A program made the position numbers and the translations under genes. A stretch of 64,000 nucleotides of DNA, taken from positions 273,334 to 337,333 of the forward strand of contig QDFX01000002.1 in NCBI GenBank assembly GCA_003347645.1, read 5' to 3'. The number at the start of each line of letters is the position of its first letter. The stretch's first letter is position 1. Positions 8,644-17,560 of the stretch are shown piece by piece. Source of the stretch: Rhizobiaceae bacterium CPCC 101076. Lineage in GTDB: Bacteria; Pseudomonadota; Alphaproteobacteria; Rhizobiales; Methylopilaceae. The notes under the pieces are model-generated. The model was not told the origin of the DNA, did no database searches, and saw only the letters and a program-made list of their open reading frames with translations.

Positions 8644-10014
8644 TCAGGCCGCGTCGCATTCCACCCGGTTTCTACCGCTGCGCTTCGCGCGATAAAGCGC
8701 CTGATCTGCGCGCTTCAGCACGGTATCTCCCGTGTCCCCATTCTCGCGCATCGCGATGCCGACGGAAATCGTCACGTCGAGCTGGTTCTGGCCGTGATTG
8801 ATGGAGAACGGCGTCGAGGCGATCTTCTTGCGAAGCCGCTCGCCGACCATCTGCGCGGTCGCCAGATCGGTATCCGGCATCACGATCACGAATTCCTCGC
8901 CGCCGAACCGGCAGGCGAGATCGATGCCACGCACGCTCGCCCTGACGCGCACCGCGAATTCACGCAGCACTTCGTCGCCGGCGTCGTGGCCGTAATTGTC
9001 GTTGATCGGCTTGAAGAAATCGATGTCGACCATGACCACGCCGAGCGGCTTCTCGCGGCTCGCCGCCTGCTCCAGCAGCGTCTCGATATGGGTTTCCATA
9101 TAGCGGCGATTGTGGAGCCCGGTCAGCGGATCGGTCAGCGCCAGTTCCATGCTCTGCAGCACGTTCATGCGCAGGCGGTCGGCATAGCGCTTGCGGCGGA
9201 CCTGCGTCGCCACTCGCGCCACGATCTCGTTCTTGTCGAGGGGCCGAACCAGATAATCGTTCACACCGAGATCCAGTCCGCGCAGCACTCGCGCGGTCTC
9301 CTCAGGCTCGGAGACGATCAGCAGCGGCAGGTTGCGTGTACGCTCCAGCGAACGGACCTGGCTGCAGAGACGTAGCGCATCGAACTCGTCGAAGCCGAGG
9401 CTCACGATCATCAGGTCGTAATCGGCCTCCGACGCCCGGAACAGAGCCTCCTGCGGTGAAGTCTCGATTTCGACCTTATGGGTGTCCCGCAGGGCCGTCT
9501 GGATGCGCTCGTAGGAGGCCGCGCGGTCGTCGACGACCAGGATTTTGCCGTTCAGCCCGTTGTCGAGGATCGTCTCTATCGACACTGCGCCCATGCCGAC
9601 CTGATGACCGGACACCGCGCGCATGCGCAGCTCGTCCGTCATCATCTTCAGCCGGGTCAGGCTGCGAACACGGGCAAACAGGGCGACGTCCGAGACAGGC
9701 TTGGTGAGGAAATCGTCGGCGCCGGCTTCCAGGCCGCGCACGCGGTCGGCCGGCTGGTCGAGCGCGGTCAGGATGACGATCGGGATGTGATGCGTCGCCG
9801 GGTCTTCCTTGAGCCGGCGACAGACCTCGAAGCCGTCCATGCCGGGCATCATCACGTCGAGCAGGACGATGTCGCACTGAGACCGGACGCAGGCGTCAAG
9901 CGCCTCATGCCCGTTCATCGCGGTGATGACCTCGAAATATTCCGCGGTCAGTCGCGCCTCCAGCAGCCTGACATTCGCCAGGACATCGTCAACCACCAGG
10001 ACGCGGGCAGGCAT
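8644..10014 (-). CDS. pleD: PleD-type diguanylate cyclase response regulator
   Basis: A 456-residue response regulator that makes cyclic di-GMP. The first receiver domain has phosphoacceptor D53 (IVLLDVMMPG) and K105. The second, adaptor receiver (about 155-275) lacks the acceptor Asp (LMIVSLGF), as in Caulobacter PleD. The GGDEF domain (about 290-455) has GGEEF at 371-375 and the inhibitory I-site RGID at 362-365, so product feedback is expected. Downstream of divK with a 21 bp gap, the same order as in Caulobacter and rhizobia. PleD acts at the stalked or old pole in the motile-to-sessile change. All key residues are present. Confidence 0.96.
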   Translation of the reverse strand: MPARVLVVDDVLANVRLLEARLTAEYFEVITAMNGHEALDACVRSQCDIVLLDVMMPGMDGFEVCRRLKEDPATHHIPIVILTALDQPADRVRGLEAGADDFLTKPVSDVALFARVRSLTRLKMMTDELRMRAVSGHQVGMGAVSIETILDNGLNGKILVVDDRAASYERIQTALRDTHKVEIETSPQEALFRASEADYDLMIVSLGFDEFDALRLCSQVRSLERTRNLPLLIVSEPEETARVLRGLDLGVNDYLVRPLDKNEIVARVATQVRRKRYADRLRMNVLQSMELALTDPLTGLHNRRYMETHIETLLEQAASREKPLGVVMVDIDFFKPINDNYGHDAGDEVLREFAVRVRASVRGIDLACRFGGEEFVIVMPDTDLATAQMVGERLRKKIASTPFSINHGQNQLDVTISVGIAMRENGDTGDTVLKRADQALYRAKRSGRNRVECDAA

Positions 10015-10035
10015 TAGGCTCTTCTCTCTTCTGGA

Positions 10036-10401
10036 TCAGGCCAGGAAATGGCGCACGGTCTCAATGAATTTCGTCACCGAGATCGGCTTGGAGAGATAGG
10101 CCTCGCAGCCACCCTCACGGATACGCTCTTCATCGCCCTTCATCGCGAAAGCGGTGATGGCGATCACCGGAATGGCGCGCAGGTCTTCGTCCTGCTTCAG
10201 CCATTTCGTTACTTCCAGCCCGGAGACTTCCGGAAGCTGGATATCCATCAGGATCAGGTCCGGCCGGTGCTGGCGCGCGAGCGCGACCGCCTCTATGCCG
10301 TTGCGACTCTGGACGGTCTTGTAGCCATTTGCTTCGAGGAGGTCGTTGAAGAGCTTCATATTGAGCTCGTTGTCCTCCACGATGAGGATGGTTTTCGCCA
10401 T
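10036..10401 (-). CDS. divK: Single-domain response regulator DivK
   Basis: A 121-residue stand-alone receiver domain with phosphoacceptor D53 in [10 protein letters not shown], acidic pocket ED (9-10), and the conserved [12 protein letters not shown] and YLSKPIS segments. In the DivJ-PleC-DivK circuit it controls CtrA through DivL/CckA. The ATG at 10401 is preferred over an in-frame GTG at 10413, because GGGAG lies 11 bases before the ATG but abuts the GTG. It probably forms an operon with pleD. Two GANTC sites lie at 10403-10407 and 10436-10440, possible CcrM methylation points upstream of the start. Confidence 0.95.
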   Translation of the reverse strand: MAKTILIVEDNELNMKLFNDLLEANGYKTVQSRNGIEAVALARQHRPDLILMDIQLPEVSGLEVTKWLKQDEDLRAIPVIAITAFAMKGDEERIREGGCEAYLSKPISVTKFIETVRHFLA

Positions 10402-10513
10402 CGACTCACACACTCCCTGCCCGAAGAGCCATCATGACTCATCCAGTTCGGAGAAGTCGGAAATTCCTTCGTGTTGATGAAAATACTAGCATCTAATCCT
10501 TGACGAAGGACAA

Positions 10514-10807
10514 ATGGGATCAATGAAACAAAGGGCTATCGATCACGGCACCGCGAGCGATCTCGCTGTTTCGGCTCTGGTTTTCCTGGCCCAGGATATG
10601 GAACGGCTGGGCCGTTTCCTCGCCCTGTCGGGCCTCGATCCATCGAAAATTCGAGACGCCGCGCGCGACCCGAATTTCTTGATCGGCGTGCTCGATTACG
10701 TGCTCGCCGACGAGGGCCTGCTGATCGCCTTCACAGCCGAAGCCGGCATCCGGCCGGACATGGTCGCCGAAGCCAAAACGACCCTCGCGGGTCCGACCCA
10801 GCACTGA
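10514..10807 (+). CDS. DUF3572 family protein
   Basis: A 97-residue, mostly helical acidic protein of the DUF3572 family, with the family signature ALVFLAQDMERLGRFLALSGLDPSKIR. Its function is unknown. It is divergent from divK and overlaps the dinB start by one base (TGATG), an arrangement I recall as common in rhizobia. GAAGGA precedes the ATG by three bases. An internal ATG at 10523 is an alternative start. Confidence 0.85.
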   Translation: MGSMKQRAIDHGTASDLAVSALVFLAQDMERLGRFLALSGLDPSKIRDAARDPNFLIGVLDYVLADEGLLIAFTAEAGIRPDMVAEAKTTLAGPTQH

Positions 10808-12069
10808 TGGCCGCCGCGCCGGGCTTCTGCCGCGATTGCCTTACCGAAGCCGGTGATGGACCCCGCTGCACGGCCTGCGGCAGCCCTCGCCTCGCCCGTC
10901 ACGCCGAGATCAACCAGCTCACGGTCTCGCACATCGATTGCGACGCCTTCTTCGCGACTATCGAGAAGCGCGACAATCCGGACATCCGCGATAAGCCCGT
11001 CATCGTCGGCGGAGCCAAGCGCGGTGTCGTCTCGACCGCCTGCTACATCGCGCGCATCAACGGCGTCCACTCGGCAATGCCGATGTTCAAAGCGCTGAAG
11101 CTCTGTCCCGAAGCCGTGGTGGTGAAGCCGAACCACGCCAAATATTCCGCCGTCGGCCGCGAGGTCCGCGCGCTGATGCGCGAGCTGACGCCCCTTGTGG
11201 AACCAGTCTCGATCGACGAGGCCTTCCTCGATTTGGCCGGCACCGAACGGGTGCACGGAATGCCGCCTGCCCGTGTCCTCGCCCGCTTCGCACGCCGCGT
11301 CGAGGAAGAACTCGGCATCACGGTTTCAGTTGGTCTCGCGCCGAACAAGTTCCTCGCCAAGATCGCGTCCGACCTCGAAAAGCCGCGCGGCTTCGCCATC
11401 ATCGGACGGGCCGATGCCCGGGACTTCCTTCACGACAAGCCGATTACCATCATCCCCGGCATCGGCCCGGCCGCGCGCATCCGCATGGAGAAGAAGGGCA
11501 TCCGCACAGTCGGCGACGTCAGGCGTTTCACTCCGCGGGAGATCGGGGAGCTGTACGGTGCCTACGGCCTGTCGCTCTGGAACTTGGCCCATGGCGAAGA
11601 CAATCGCCGGGTGAAGCCCGAGCGGGAAACGAAGAGCGTCAGCGCCGAGACCACGTTCAACGAAGACATCTCGGACCGCGAACAGCTCGAGGCGATCCTC
11701 TGGACGTTGTCGGAACGCGTCGCAACCCGCCTCAAGGCGTCCGAGTTCGCCGGCTCGCGCATCACTCTGAAGCTGAAAAGCCCGGACTTCAAAAGCCGCA
11801 CGCGCACCCGCACACTCGACAGTCCGACTCGCCTTGCCGGCCGCATTTTCGAGACCGGCCGGGAACTCCTGAAGAACGAAGCCAGAGGTGAGCGCTTCCG
11901 CCTCATCGGCATCGGCGTCGAGGAGCTCTGCCCCATCGCCGAAGCCGACCCGCCGAGCCTCCTCGACCCGAACCTGAAACGCCGCATCGCGGCGGAAGCC
12001 GCGGTCGACAAGCTGAAGGGGAAGTTCGGGGCCGACGCCGTCAAACGCGGGATTGTGTTCAAGCGTTGA
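10807..12069 (+). CDS. dinB: DNA polymerase IV (Y-family)
   Basis: Y-family translesion polymerase of 420 residues. Catalytic acidic motifs are present: HIDCDAFFATIE near residue 43 and SIDEAFLDL near 137. The helix-hairpin-helix PITIIPGIGP lies near 215. A 35-residue N-terminal extension carries four cysteines (CRDC and CTAC, residues 8, 11, 21, 24), which look like a zinc finger absent from E. coli Pol IV. No clear beta-clamp peptide is evident at the C-terminus, which ends GADAVKRGIVFKR. The start overlaps DUF3572 by one base. Confidence 0.93.
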   Translation: MAAAPGFCRDCLTEAGDGPRCTACGSPRLARHAEINQLTVSHIDCDAFFATIEKRDNPDIRDKPVIVGGAKRGVVSTACYIARINGVHSAMPMFKALKLCPEAVVVKPNHAKYSAVGREVRALMRELTPLVEPVSIDEAFLDLAGTERVHGMPPARVLARFARRVEEELGITVSVGLAPNKFLAKIASDLEKPRGFAIIGRADARDFLHDKPITIIPGIGPAARIRMEKKGIRTVGDVRRFTPREIGELYGAYGLSLWNLAHGEDNRRVKPERETKSVSAETTFNEDISDREQLEAILWTLSERVATRLKASEFAGSRITLKLKSPDFKSRTRTRTLDSPTRLAGRIFETGRELLKNEARGERFRLIGIGVEELCPIAEADPPSLLDPNLKRRIAAEAAVDKLKGKFGADAVKRGIVFKR

Positions 12070-12072
12070 TTT

Positions 12073-12207
12073 CCCTCTCCTGCGAAGCGGGAGAGGGTCC
12101 AGAGCGCGTCAGCGCTCCGGGGTGAAGGCAAGCACGATGCTCATTGCTGCCATCATGCCCTCACCCGCTCGCTTCGCGAGTCGACCTCTCTCGTAAACGG
12201 GAGAGGG
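12073..12207. repeat. Dispersed palindromic intergenic repeat between dinB and eipB
   Basis: The whole gap between the converging dinB and eipB genes is a mosaic of short palindromes: CCCTCTCC (12073-12080) with GGGAGAGGG (12089-12097), AGCGCGTCAGCGCT near 12112, CGCTTCGCG-type units near 12170, and CCTCTCTC...GGGAGAGGG ending at 12207. Such CCCTCTCC/GGGAGAGGG units are familiar as dispersed repeats in rhizobial genomes. Here they may also end transcription on both strands. Confidence 0.6.
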
Positions 12208-12213
12208 AAACAA

Positions 12214-13098
12214 TCAGTGCTTCACCGGGCAGTCGTCTGCCGCCAGCTTCTCCAGTCCAACAAGCTTCCCGGCGACGACGAACGTCCCGTAGTCGAGCCG
12301 CAGCGCCCGCGAAATCCCGTTCTCGTAGACTTCGGCCGCGAAGATGAACTTCGGCGTCTGCTCACCTTCGGTCGACGGCTTCTGGTCGAAATAACTCACC
12401 GAGATCGGCCAACGCGGCAGCTTGTCGAGGCCGGCAGGCGCGGTGAGTGCGTCCGGGTTGGTCTCTCCAGGCTGCTGGACGGCGCCGATCATTGTCAGCG
12501 AGGGGCTCGCCGCGTCGCCGGGCTCACCGCCGTCATAGACATCGGCCTGGAGCGAGAAATCGTCGTTGCGGGCGGCCGCGAGAATCCGCCGCAGATGCTG
12601 GGTCGGAAACAGGACCGAGGCCGGCAGCGACACTTCTCTGGGCGCGGGGTCCTGGATGGTCACGCGAATCGAGCCGTCGGTCAGTCGCTCGGCCAGACCG
12701 CCCATCTTGGTCGCCGGCCCTCCGGCGACCTGGCTGGTCGAAGTGAACGAGAACGTCTTCGCCTCGTCGTCCTCGACAGTCGAGGAGCGGAAATCGATCA
12801 CGCCCCCTTTTCCTTCATCGCCGCCGGCGACCGACAATACCTGCCGGTAGTTCAGCGTGAACGAGTGGCAGCCTGTCCGCGTGAACTCATAGACCAGCCG
12901 CCCGCTCGCCTGCTTCACGCCCGAGCGGTCGCGGCTTTCGAGCAGCGACAGGTCATAGATCGCGCGATGCGGCGCCAGCACGTCGGGCGGAATGATCGGC
13001 GCGGCATCCAGCGCATTCGCCGAGCAAGCGAGGGCGACTGCCGCCGCGAGCACGCGGCCAGCAGAGCCTGCAAGCCGGACTCCGTACAAACGGGGCAT
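12214..13098 (-). CDS. eipB: Cell envelope integrity protein EipB (DUF1849)
   Basis: A 294-residue protein with an N-terminal signal sequence (basic start, then AAAVALACSANALDAAP), so it is periplasmic. The DUF1849 signature is present: APHRAIYDLSLLESRDRSGV, TGCHSFTLNYRQV, and a C-terminal LAADDCPVKH. The two cysteines in those last two motifs correspond to the disulfide pair known in Brucella EipB, which maintains the envelope. I chose the ATG at 13098 because GGGGAGG lies six bases upstream; a longer frame to 13167 lacks this. It converges on dinB. Confidence 0.88.
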   Translation of the reverse strand: MPRLYGVRLAGSAGRVLAAAVALACSANALDAAPIIPPDVLAPHRAIYDLSLLESRDRSGVKQASGRLVYEFTRTGCHSFTLNYRQVLSVAGGDEGKGGVIDFRSSTVEDDEAKTFSFTSTSQVAGGPATKMGGLAERLTDGSIRVTIQDPAPREVSLPASVLFPTQHLRRILAAARNDDFSLQADVYDGGEPGDAASPSLTMIGAVQQPGETNPDALTAPAGLDKLPRWPISVSYFDQKPSTEGEQTPKFIFAAEVYENGISRALRLDYGTFVVAGKLVGLEKLAADDCPVKH

Positions 13099-13263
13099 AC
13101 AGCCCTCCCCAAAGATCGGTCGGGACGATAAACGGCCCATCGCGCCCGGGCAATGCGTAGGCGCCAACCGGTCTTAAGGTGGAACACTGCTCGTGACCGG
13201 CGGTTCCGTCTTGCGGTCGGCTCTGTTCTCGGCGATGACCGGCGTGATTTCCGGAGACCCATC

Positions 13264-13731
13264 ATGGCTGGACAGACAGACGCACGCCTCGCCGAACTCG
13301 GCATCACGCTTCCCACTCCGACGCCGCCCGTCGCCAACTATGTTCCGGCCGTCATCACCGGCAACCAGCTCTTCATCTCAGGCCAGTTGCCGATGGTCGA
13401 CGGCAAGCCCAGCGTGACGGGCCAACTCGGCGCGGGCACCGACGCGGACGCCGCGAAGGAAGCCGCCAAGCTCTGCGCCATCAATGTCCTGGCCCAGGCC
13501 AAGACCGCGCTCGGCGGCGATCTCGACCGCGTCGTGCGTCTCGTGAAGGTGGTCGGCTTCGTCGCCTCGGCGCCGTCGTTCACCGAGCAGCCGAAGATCG
13601 TCAACGGCGCGTCCGACTTTTTCGTCGAAGCGCTCGGAGACCGCGGCCGCCATGCCCGGTCGGCGGTCGGCGTCGCAGCCCTTCCCTTCGGCGCATCGGT
13701 GGAAGTCGAGGCGATCTTCGAGATCGCATGA
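13264..13731 (+). CDS. RidA (YjgF/UK114) family protein
   Basis: A 155-residue member of the RidA superfamily, proteins that often hydrolyse reactive enamines or imines. Family features include NYVPAVITGNQLFISGQLP near residues 21-39 and the C-terminal VGVAALPFGASVEVEAIFEIA. The usual catalytic arginine near the C-terminal third appears shifted to the RGRHARSAVGV segment, so this may belong to a subfamily with a different substrate. The ATG at 13264 follows GGAGA by six bases. The stop overlaps the next gene by ATGA, implying coupling. Confidence 0.88.
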   Translation: MAGQTDARLAELGITLPTPTPPVANYVPAVITGNQLFISGQLPMVDGKPSVTGQLGAGTDADAAKEAAKLCAINVLAQAKTALGGDLDRVVRLVKVVGFVASAPSFTEQPKIVNGASDFFVEALGDRGRHARSAVGVAALPFGASVEVEAIFEIA

Positions 13732-14489
13732 CGAGCGCGCTCGACCGGCTCTTCGCGCATCCGATAGCTCATCGCGGCCTGCATGACCGCGCCTCGGGCG
13801 TCATCGAGAACTCGGCCGACGCGGTCCGCCGCGCGGTCGAGGCCGGTTATGGCTTCGAGGTCGACGTCCAGGTGACTGCGGACGGCGAGGCCGTCGTCTT
13901 TCACGACCACACCCTCGACCGGCTGACATCCGGGAAGGGTCCGGTCGCTGGCCGGACCGCCGCCGATCTCTGCCAGATTCCGCTGCTGGACAGCGCTTGC
14001 ATGGACCGCATCTGGCGGCTCGCCGATCTCCTCGCCCTCGTCGGCGGCCGCGCGCCTTTCGTCATAGAGATGAAGTCGGCGCCGAACAGCGACAGCAAGG
14101 CGCTCGCCCGCCGCACCGCCGAACTGCTCTCGGCATATAAAGGCCCTTGCGCCGCGAAGAGCTTCGACCCGCGCATGGTCGCCGAATTCCGCCGCGCCGC
14201 ACCCAAGGTTCCGCGCGGCGTCGTCGCCTGCGCCTTCAGCGGCAACGATCCGGACTGGCAGACCATGTCGGCCGCTCGCCGATTCGCCGCCCGCAACCTG
14301 CTGCATTGGCCGATGACGCGACCGCATTTCATCTCCTTCGGCGTCCGTGACCTGCCGAGCCCGGCTATCAGCTTCTTCCGCAAGGTGGCCGACGTGCCGG
14401 TCATGACCTGGACGGTCCGCACCCCGCAGGACCAGGCACGCGCGGTCCTCTACGCCGACCAGATGATCTTCGAAGGCTTCATTCCTTAG
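13728..14489 (+). CDS. Glycerophosphodiester phosphodiesterase family protein
   Basis: A 253-residue GDPD-type TIM barrel hydrolase. Expected active-site features are visible: IAHRGLHD (residues 12-19), the ENSADAVRRAVEAG segment, the metal-binding FEVDVQVTADGEAVVFHDHTLDR (about 44-66), and FVIEMKS near residue 107. It should release glycerol-3-phosphate from phospholipid head-group diesters. No signal peptide is seen, so it is probably cytoplasmic. Overlap with the RidA gene (ATGA) suggests one transcript that also reaches the acetyltransferase and HIT genes. Confidence 0.9.
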   Translation: MTSALDRLFAHPIAHRGLHDRASGVIENSADAVRRAVEAGYGFEVDVQVTADGEAVVFHDHTLDRLTSGKGPVAGRTAADLCQIPLLDSACMDRIWRLADLLALVGGRAPFVIEMKSAPNSDSKALARRTAELLSAYKGPCAAKSFDPRMVAEFRRAAPKVPRGVVACAFSGNDPDWQTMSAARRFAARNLLHWPMTRPHFISFGVRDLPSPAISFFRKVADVPVMTWTVRTPQDQARAVLYADQMIFEGFIP

Positions 14490-14550
14490 TTTAGAAAGGC
14501 TGAGACGCCGTGCCGCTTGGCGTCGGCGCTGACGTCACTAGATTGGTGCG

Positions 14551-15789
14551 ATGTCCGACGCCGCCACGACGCGCGAGAAATTCCGCGTCAATCTCATGCC
14601 CTCGATGACCGCCATCGAGCCGCTGGCCTGGAACGCCTGCGCCAACCCGCTGGAATTCCCGACCGGCGCGGTTGATTCGGCATGTGAAGTTCCGGTCTAT
14701 AACCCGTTCACCTCGCACGAATTCCTGCTCGCGCTGGAACAGTCGAAATCGGCCGTCCGCGAGACCGGCTGGACCGCCGCCCACCTCGCGGTGGAGAACG
14801 CGAAGGGCGAGCTAATCGGCGTCGCGCCGATGTATGCGAAAACCCACAGCCAGGGCGAATACGTCTTCGATCACGGCTTCGCCGACGCCTATGAGCGTGC
14901 GGGCGGCGACTACTATCCCAAGCTTCAGGCCGCAGTGCCGTTCACGCCCGCGACCGGCCGCCGCTTCCTCGTCCGCCCGGGCCCGGACGCGGAACAGGCA
15001 CGCGTCGCGCTCGCGCAGGGCATGGCCGGGCTGATGCGCCAGATCGAAGCCTCCTCGGTGCACATCACCTTCATGACCGAGGAAGAGCAGCGCGCCGTCG
15101 TGAAAGCCGGACTCGGCTTCCTGCCGCGCACCGACATCCAGTTCCACTGGGAGAACGAGGGCTTCGCCAGCTTCGACGACTTCCTCGCCTCGCTCGCTTC
15201 CCGCAGGCGCAAGGTGCTGAAACGCGAGCGGCGCGATGCGCTGGCCGGCGGCGAGCTCGACATCCGCTGGATCACCGGCAAGGACATCACCGAGGCCCAT
15301 TGGGACGCGTTCTGGCAGTTCTATCAGGACACCGGCTCCCGCAAATGGGGCACGCCCTACCTCACCCGTTCCTTCTTCAGCATGGTCGGCCAGACCATGG
15401 CCGACCGCATCCTCCTCGTCTTCGCCTATCGCTGCGGAAAGCCGGTCGCCGGCGCGCTGAATTTCATCGGCGGCGATACGCTTTACGGCCGCTATTGGGG
15501 TTCGATCGAGGAGCACCCCTTCCTGCATTTCGAGGTTTGCTATTATCAGGCGATCGACTTCGCCCTGGCCAACGGCCTCAAGCGCGTCGAGGCCGGCGCA
15601 CAGGGCGGCCACAAGCTCGCCCGCGGCTACCGCCCAGCCCTCACCTTTTCCGCCCACGCCTTCGCCCATCCGGGCCTGTCGCGCGCCGTCGAGGACTATC
15701 TGAAGCGCGAAAGGCGCGAAATACTCGCCGCCCAGGAAGATTTGGACGAAGAAACGCCATTTAAGGCCGCTACGGCCCAACAAGAATGA
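14551..15789 (+). CDS. FemAB-like GNAT family N-acetyltransferase
   Basis: A 412-residue protein of the PF04339 (formerly DUF482) acyltransferase family, related to FemAB peptidyltransferases. Typical features are NPFTSHEFLLALEQS at residues 51-65, PMYAKTHSQGEYVFDHGFADA near 91-111, FDDFLASLASRRRKVLKRER near 208-227, and GGHKLARGYRP near 353. The acceptor substrate is unknown. A signal peptide is absent. The ATG at 14551 starts 61 bp after the GDPD stop. It is widely kept in alphaproteobacteria beside a HIT gene, as here. Confidence 0.85.
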   Translation: MSDAATTREKFRVNLMPSMTAIEPLAWNACANPLEFPTGAVDSACEVPVYNPFTSHEFLLALEQSKSAVRETGWTAAHLAVENAKGELIGVAPMYAKTHSQGEYVFDHGFADAYERAGGDYYPKLQAAVPFTPATGRRFLVRPGPDAEQARVALAQGMAGLMRQIEASSVHITFMTEEEQRAVVKAGLGFLPRTDIQFHWENEGFASFDDFLASLASRRRKVLKRERRDALAGGELDIRWITGKDITEAHWDAFWQFYQDTGSRKWGTPYLTRSFFSMVGQTMADRILLVFAYRCGKPVAGALNFIGGDTLYGRYWGSIEEHPFLHFEVCYYQAIDFALANGLKRVEAGAQGGHKLARGYRPALTFSAHAFAHPGLSRAVEDYLKRERREILAAQEDLDEETPFKAATAQQE

Positions 15790-15803
15790 CCTTCGGAGGA
15801 ATG

Positions 15804-16229
15804 ATGCCCGCTTACGATCCCAACAACGTTTTCGCCAAGATCCTCTCGGGCGAAGTGCCATCCTACAAGGTCTATGAGGACGACCGGGCACTCGCTTTCA
15901 TGGACGTCATGCCCCGCGCCGACGGCCATGTCCTCGTCGTCCCGAAGAACCCGGCCCGCAACATCTTCGACGTCGCGCCGGAAGACCTGGGCTACGTCAT
16001 GGGCGTGGTCCAGATGGTCAGCCGCGCGGTCCGCAGCGCGATGAATGCCGATGGCCTGACCATCCAGCAGTTCAACGAGGAAGCAGGCGGACAGGTCGTC
16101 TTCCACCTCCACTTCCACGTCCTCCCCCGCCACGCCGGCCAGCCGCTGCGTCCGCATACGGGCGAGTTCGAGAAGCAGGAGATTCTGGAGGCAAACGCCG
16201 CCCGGATCAGGGCGGCGCTGGGACGGTGA
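15804..16229 (+). CDS. HIT family hydrolase
   Basis: A 141-residue histidine triad nucleotide-binding protein. The triad is visible as HLHFHVLPRH near residue 100, and the N-terminal NVFAKILSGEVPSYKVYEDD is typical. Members hydrolyse or transfer nucleotides from phosphoramidate or AMP conjugates. GGAGGA at 15795-15800 precedes tandem ATGs at 15801 and 15804; 15804 gives the better spacing. An in-frame ATG at 15786 overlapping the previous stop (ATGA) is an alternative with no ribosome site. It converges on ampC with a 25 bp gap. Confidence 0.93.
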   Translation: MPAYDPNNVFAKILSGEVPSYKVYEDDRALAFMDVMPRADGHVLVVPKNPARNIFDVAPEDLGYVMGVVQMVSRAVRSAMNADGLTIQQFNEEAGGQVVFHLHFHVLPRHAGQPLRPHTGEFEKQEILEANAARIRAALGR

Positions 16230-16254
16230 TATCCGTCGTGCCAAGTCCCCGGGA

Positions 16255-17427
16255 TTATGGCGCCTCCGCGGCCATTTGCTCGAGCACGGCATGCGCCGCG
16301 GTGATGCGGGCCGGAATCGGGAAATTCCTGTTCGCCAGCATCACGATGCCGATCTTTTTCTCAGGCACGAAAGCGACATAGGCGCCGAATCCGTTCGTGG
16401 AGCCGGTCTTGTTGAACAAAGTCGGCGCGGACGGAGTCTGCGGCGGGTTGAGCCGCATCGCCGCGTTGGGCTCCATGGCCATCGTGAGAGAGTTGCCGGC
16501 CAATAAGCGGTCCAATGCGACCGGATAAGGGTACTGCTCCCAGCCGAGCCCCTGCACCATCTCGCCGACCCTGAAATAGCCGATATGCGTGCCTTCGACG
16601 GCGATCCTTATCGGCGCATCGAGAGTCTCCGGCCGGATATTGGCCTCGACGAAACGGATCATGTCTGTGACCGTGGACTTGATGCCGTAAGCCTCCGCAT
16701 CAAAGACGCCGGGGCTCACCCGTATCGGCTTGTTCGCCTTGTTGTAGCCCCAGGCATAATTCGCCATCTCCGCTTCGGGTACGCGGATGTAGCTGTGGCC
16801 GAGGCCGAGCTTGGGGAACAGGTCGGTTTCGATCAGGTCGGCGAATCCGCCGTTCATCGCCAGGCCGGTGACATGTCCGAGCAGACCGATGCTGGGGTTG
16901 GAATACTGCCGCTGCGCGCCCGGACTGACGGACGGTCTCCATTGCTGGAAATAGGTCGCCATCTCGGCCCCATTCGTGACGGAGTTGGGGAACTGCAGTG
17001 GCAGCCCGCCCGAGGTATAGGTTCCGAGATTGAGCAAGCTGGCCTCATCCAGGGCGCTCTCGCGTAATTGCGGCATATACTTCCCAGGACGATCGTCGAG
17101 CGAAACCTTGCCGAGCGCCTGAGCGTAGGAAGCCAGAGTGGCGGTGAATGTCTTGCTGACGGAGCCGATCTCGAAGAGCGTATCCTTCGTCACGGGCACG
17201 TTCTTCTCTTTCGAGGCGACTCCGTAGCTGAAGAAATATCGCCGGCCGTCGACCGTCACGGCCACGGCGATTCCGGGCACATCATATTCCTTCAGAAGCG
17301 GACGGAAGGCGCGCTCGACGGCTGCCGTGATTACGCCGGGACTGTCGGCAGCCCGGATCGGGGTCGAGGGCAGGCAGGAGGCAATGGCTAGGATAAATGG
17401 CGTGACCGCCCGTGCGATAGCAGCCAA
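16255..17427 (-). CDS. Class C (AmpC-type) beta-lactamase
   Basis: A 390-residue serine beta-lactamase of the AmpC type. With the start used here, the catalytic motifs are SVSK at 89-92, YSN at 175-177 and KTG at 340-342 ([11 protein letters not shown]), in class C spacing. Residues 1-27 form a signal peptide (ending STPIRA-AD), so it is periplasmic. I chose the TTG at 17427: AGAGG lies eight bases upstream and the signal peptide then starts properly; the longer frame to 17490 would add 21 non-signal residues. No divergent ampR regulator is present. A 23-bp palindrome lies just upstream. Confidence 0.9.
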   Translation of the reverse strand: MAAIARAVTPFILAIASCLPSTPIRAADSPGVITAAVERAFRPLLKEYDVPGIAVAVTVDGRRYFFSYGVASKEKNVPVTKDTLFEIGSVSKTFTATLASYAQALGKVSLDDRPGKYMPQLRESALDEASLLNLGTYTSGGLPLQFPNSVTNGAEMATYFQQWRPSVSPGAQRQYSNPSIGLLGHVTGLAMNGGFADLIETDLFPKLGLGHSYIRVPEAEMANYAWGYNKANKPIRVSPGVFDAEAYGIKSTVTDMIRFVEANIRPETLDAPIRIAVEGTHIGYFRVGEMVQGLGWEQYPYPVALDRLLAGNSLTMAMEPNAAMRLNPPQTPSAPTLFNKTGSTNGFGAYVAFVPEKKIGIVMLANRNFPIPARITAAHAVLEQMAAEAP

Positions 17428-17448
17428 TTCGCTTCCTCTTTCATCAGA

Positions 17449-17471
17449 ATGGCGTTGCGGCGCAACGCCAT
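17449..17471. promoter_or_regulatory. Operator-like palindrome upstream of ampC
   Basis: A perfect inverted repeat with 11-bp arms (ATGGCGTTGCG and its complement) around a single central base. It ends 22 bp upstream of the proposed TTG start of the beta-lactamase gene. Its length and symmetry suit a dimeric repressor site, or a hairpin masking the ribosome site. No regulator gene lies next to it. Confidence 0.45.
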
Positions 17472-17560
17472 ATCCGAGAAGCGAGGCCAATGCACGGCCG
17501 GTCTAGGATCAGGGCAGCGATGGGGCGGTAACTTCGCCGTCGGCTTTAACTGATCCCAGA

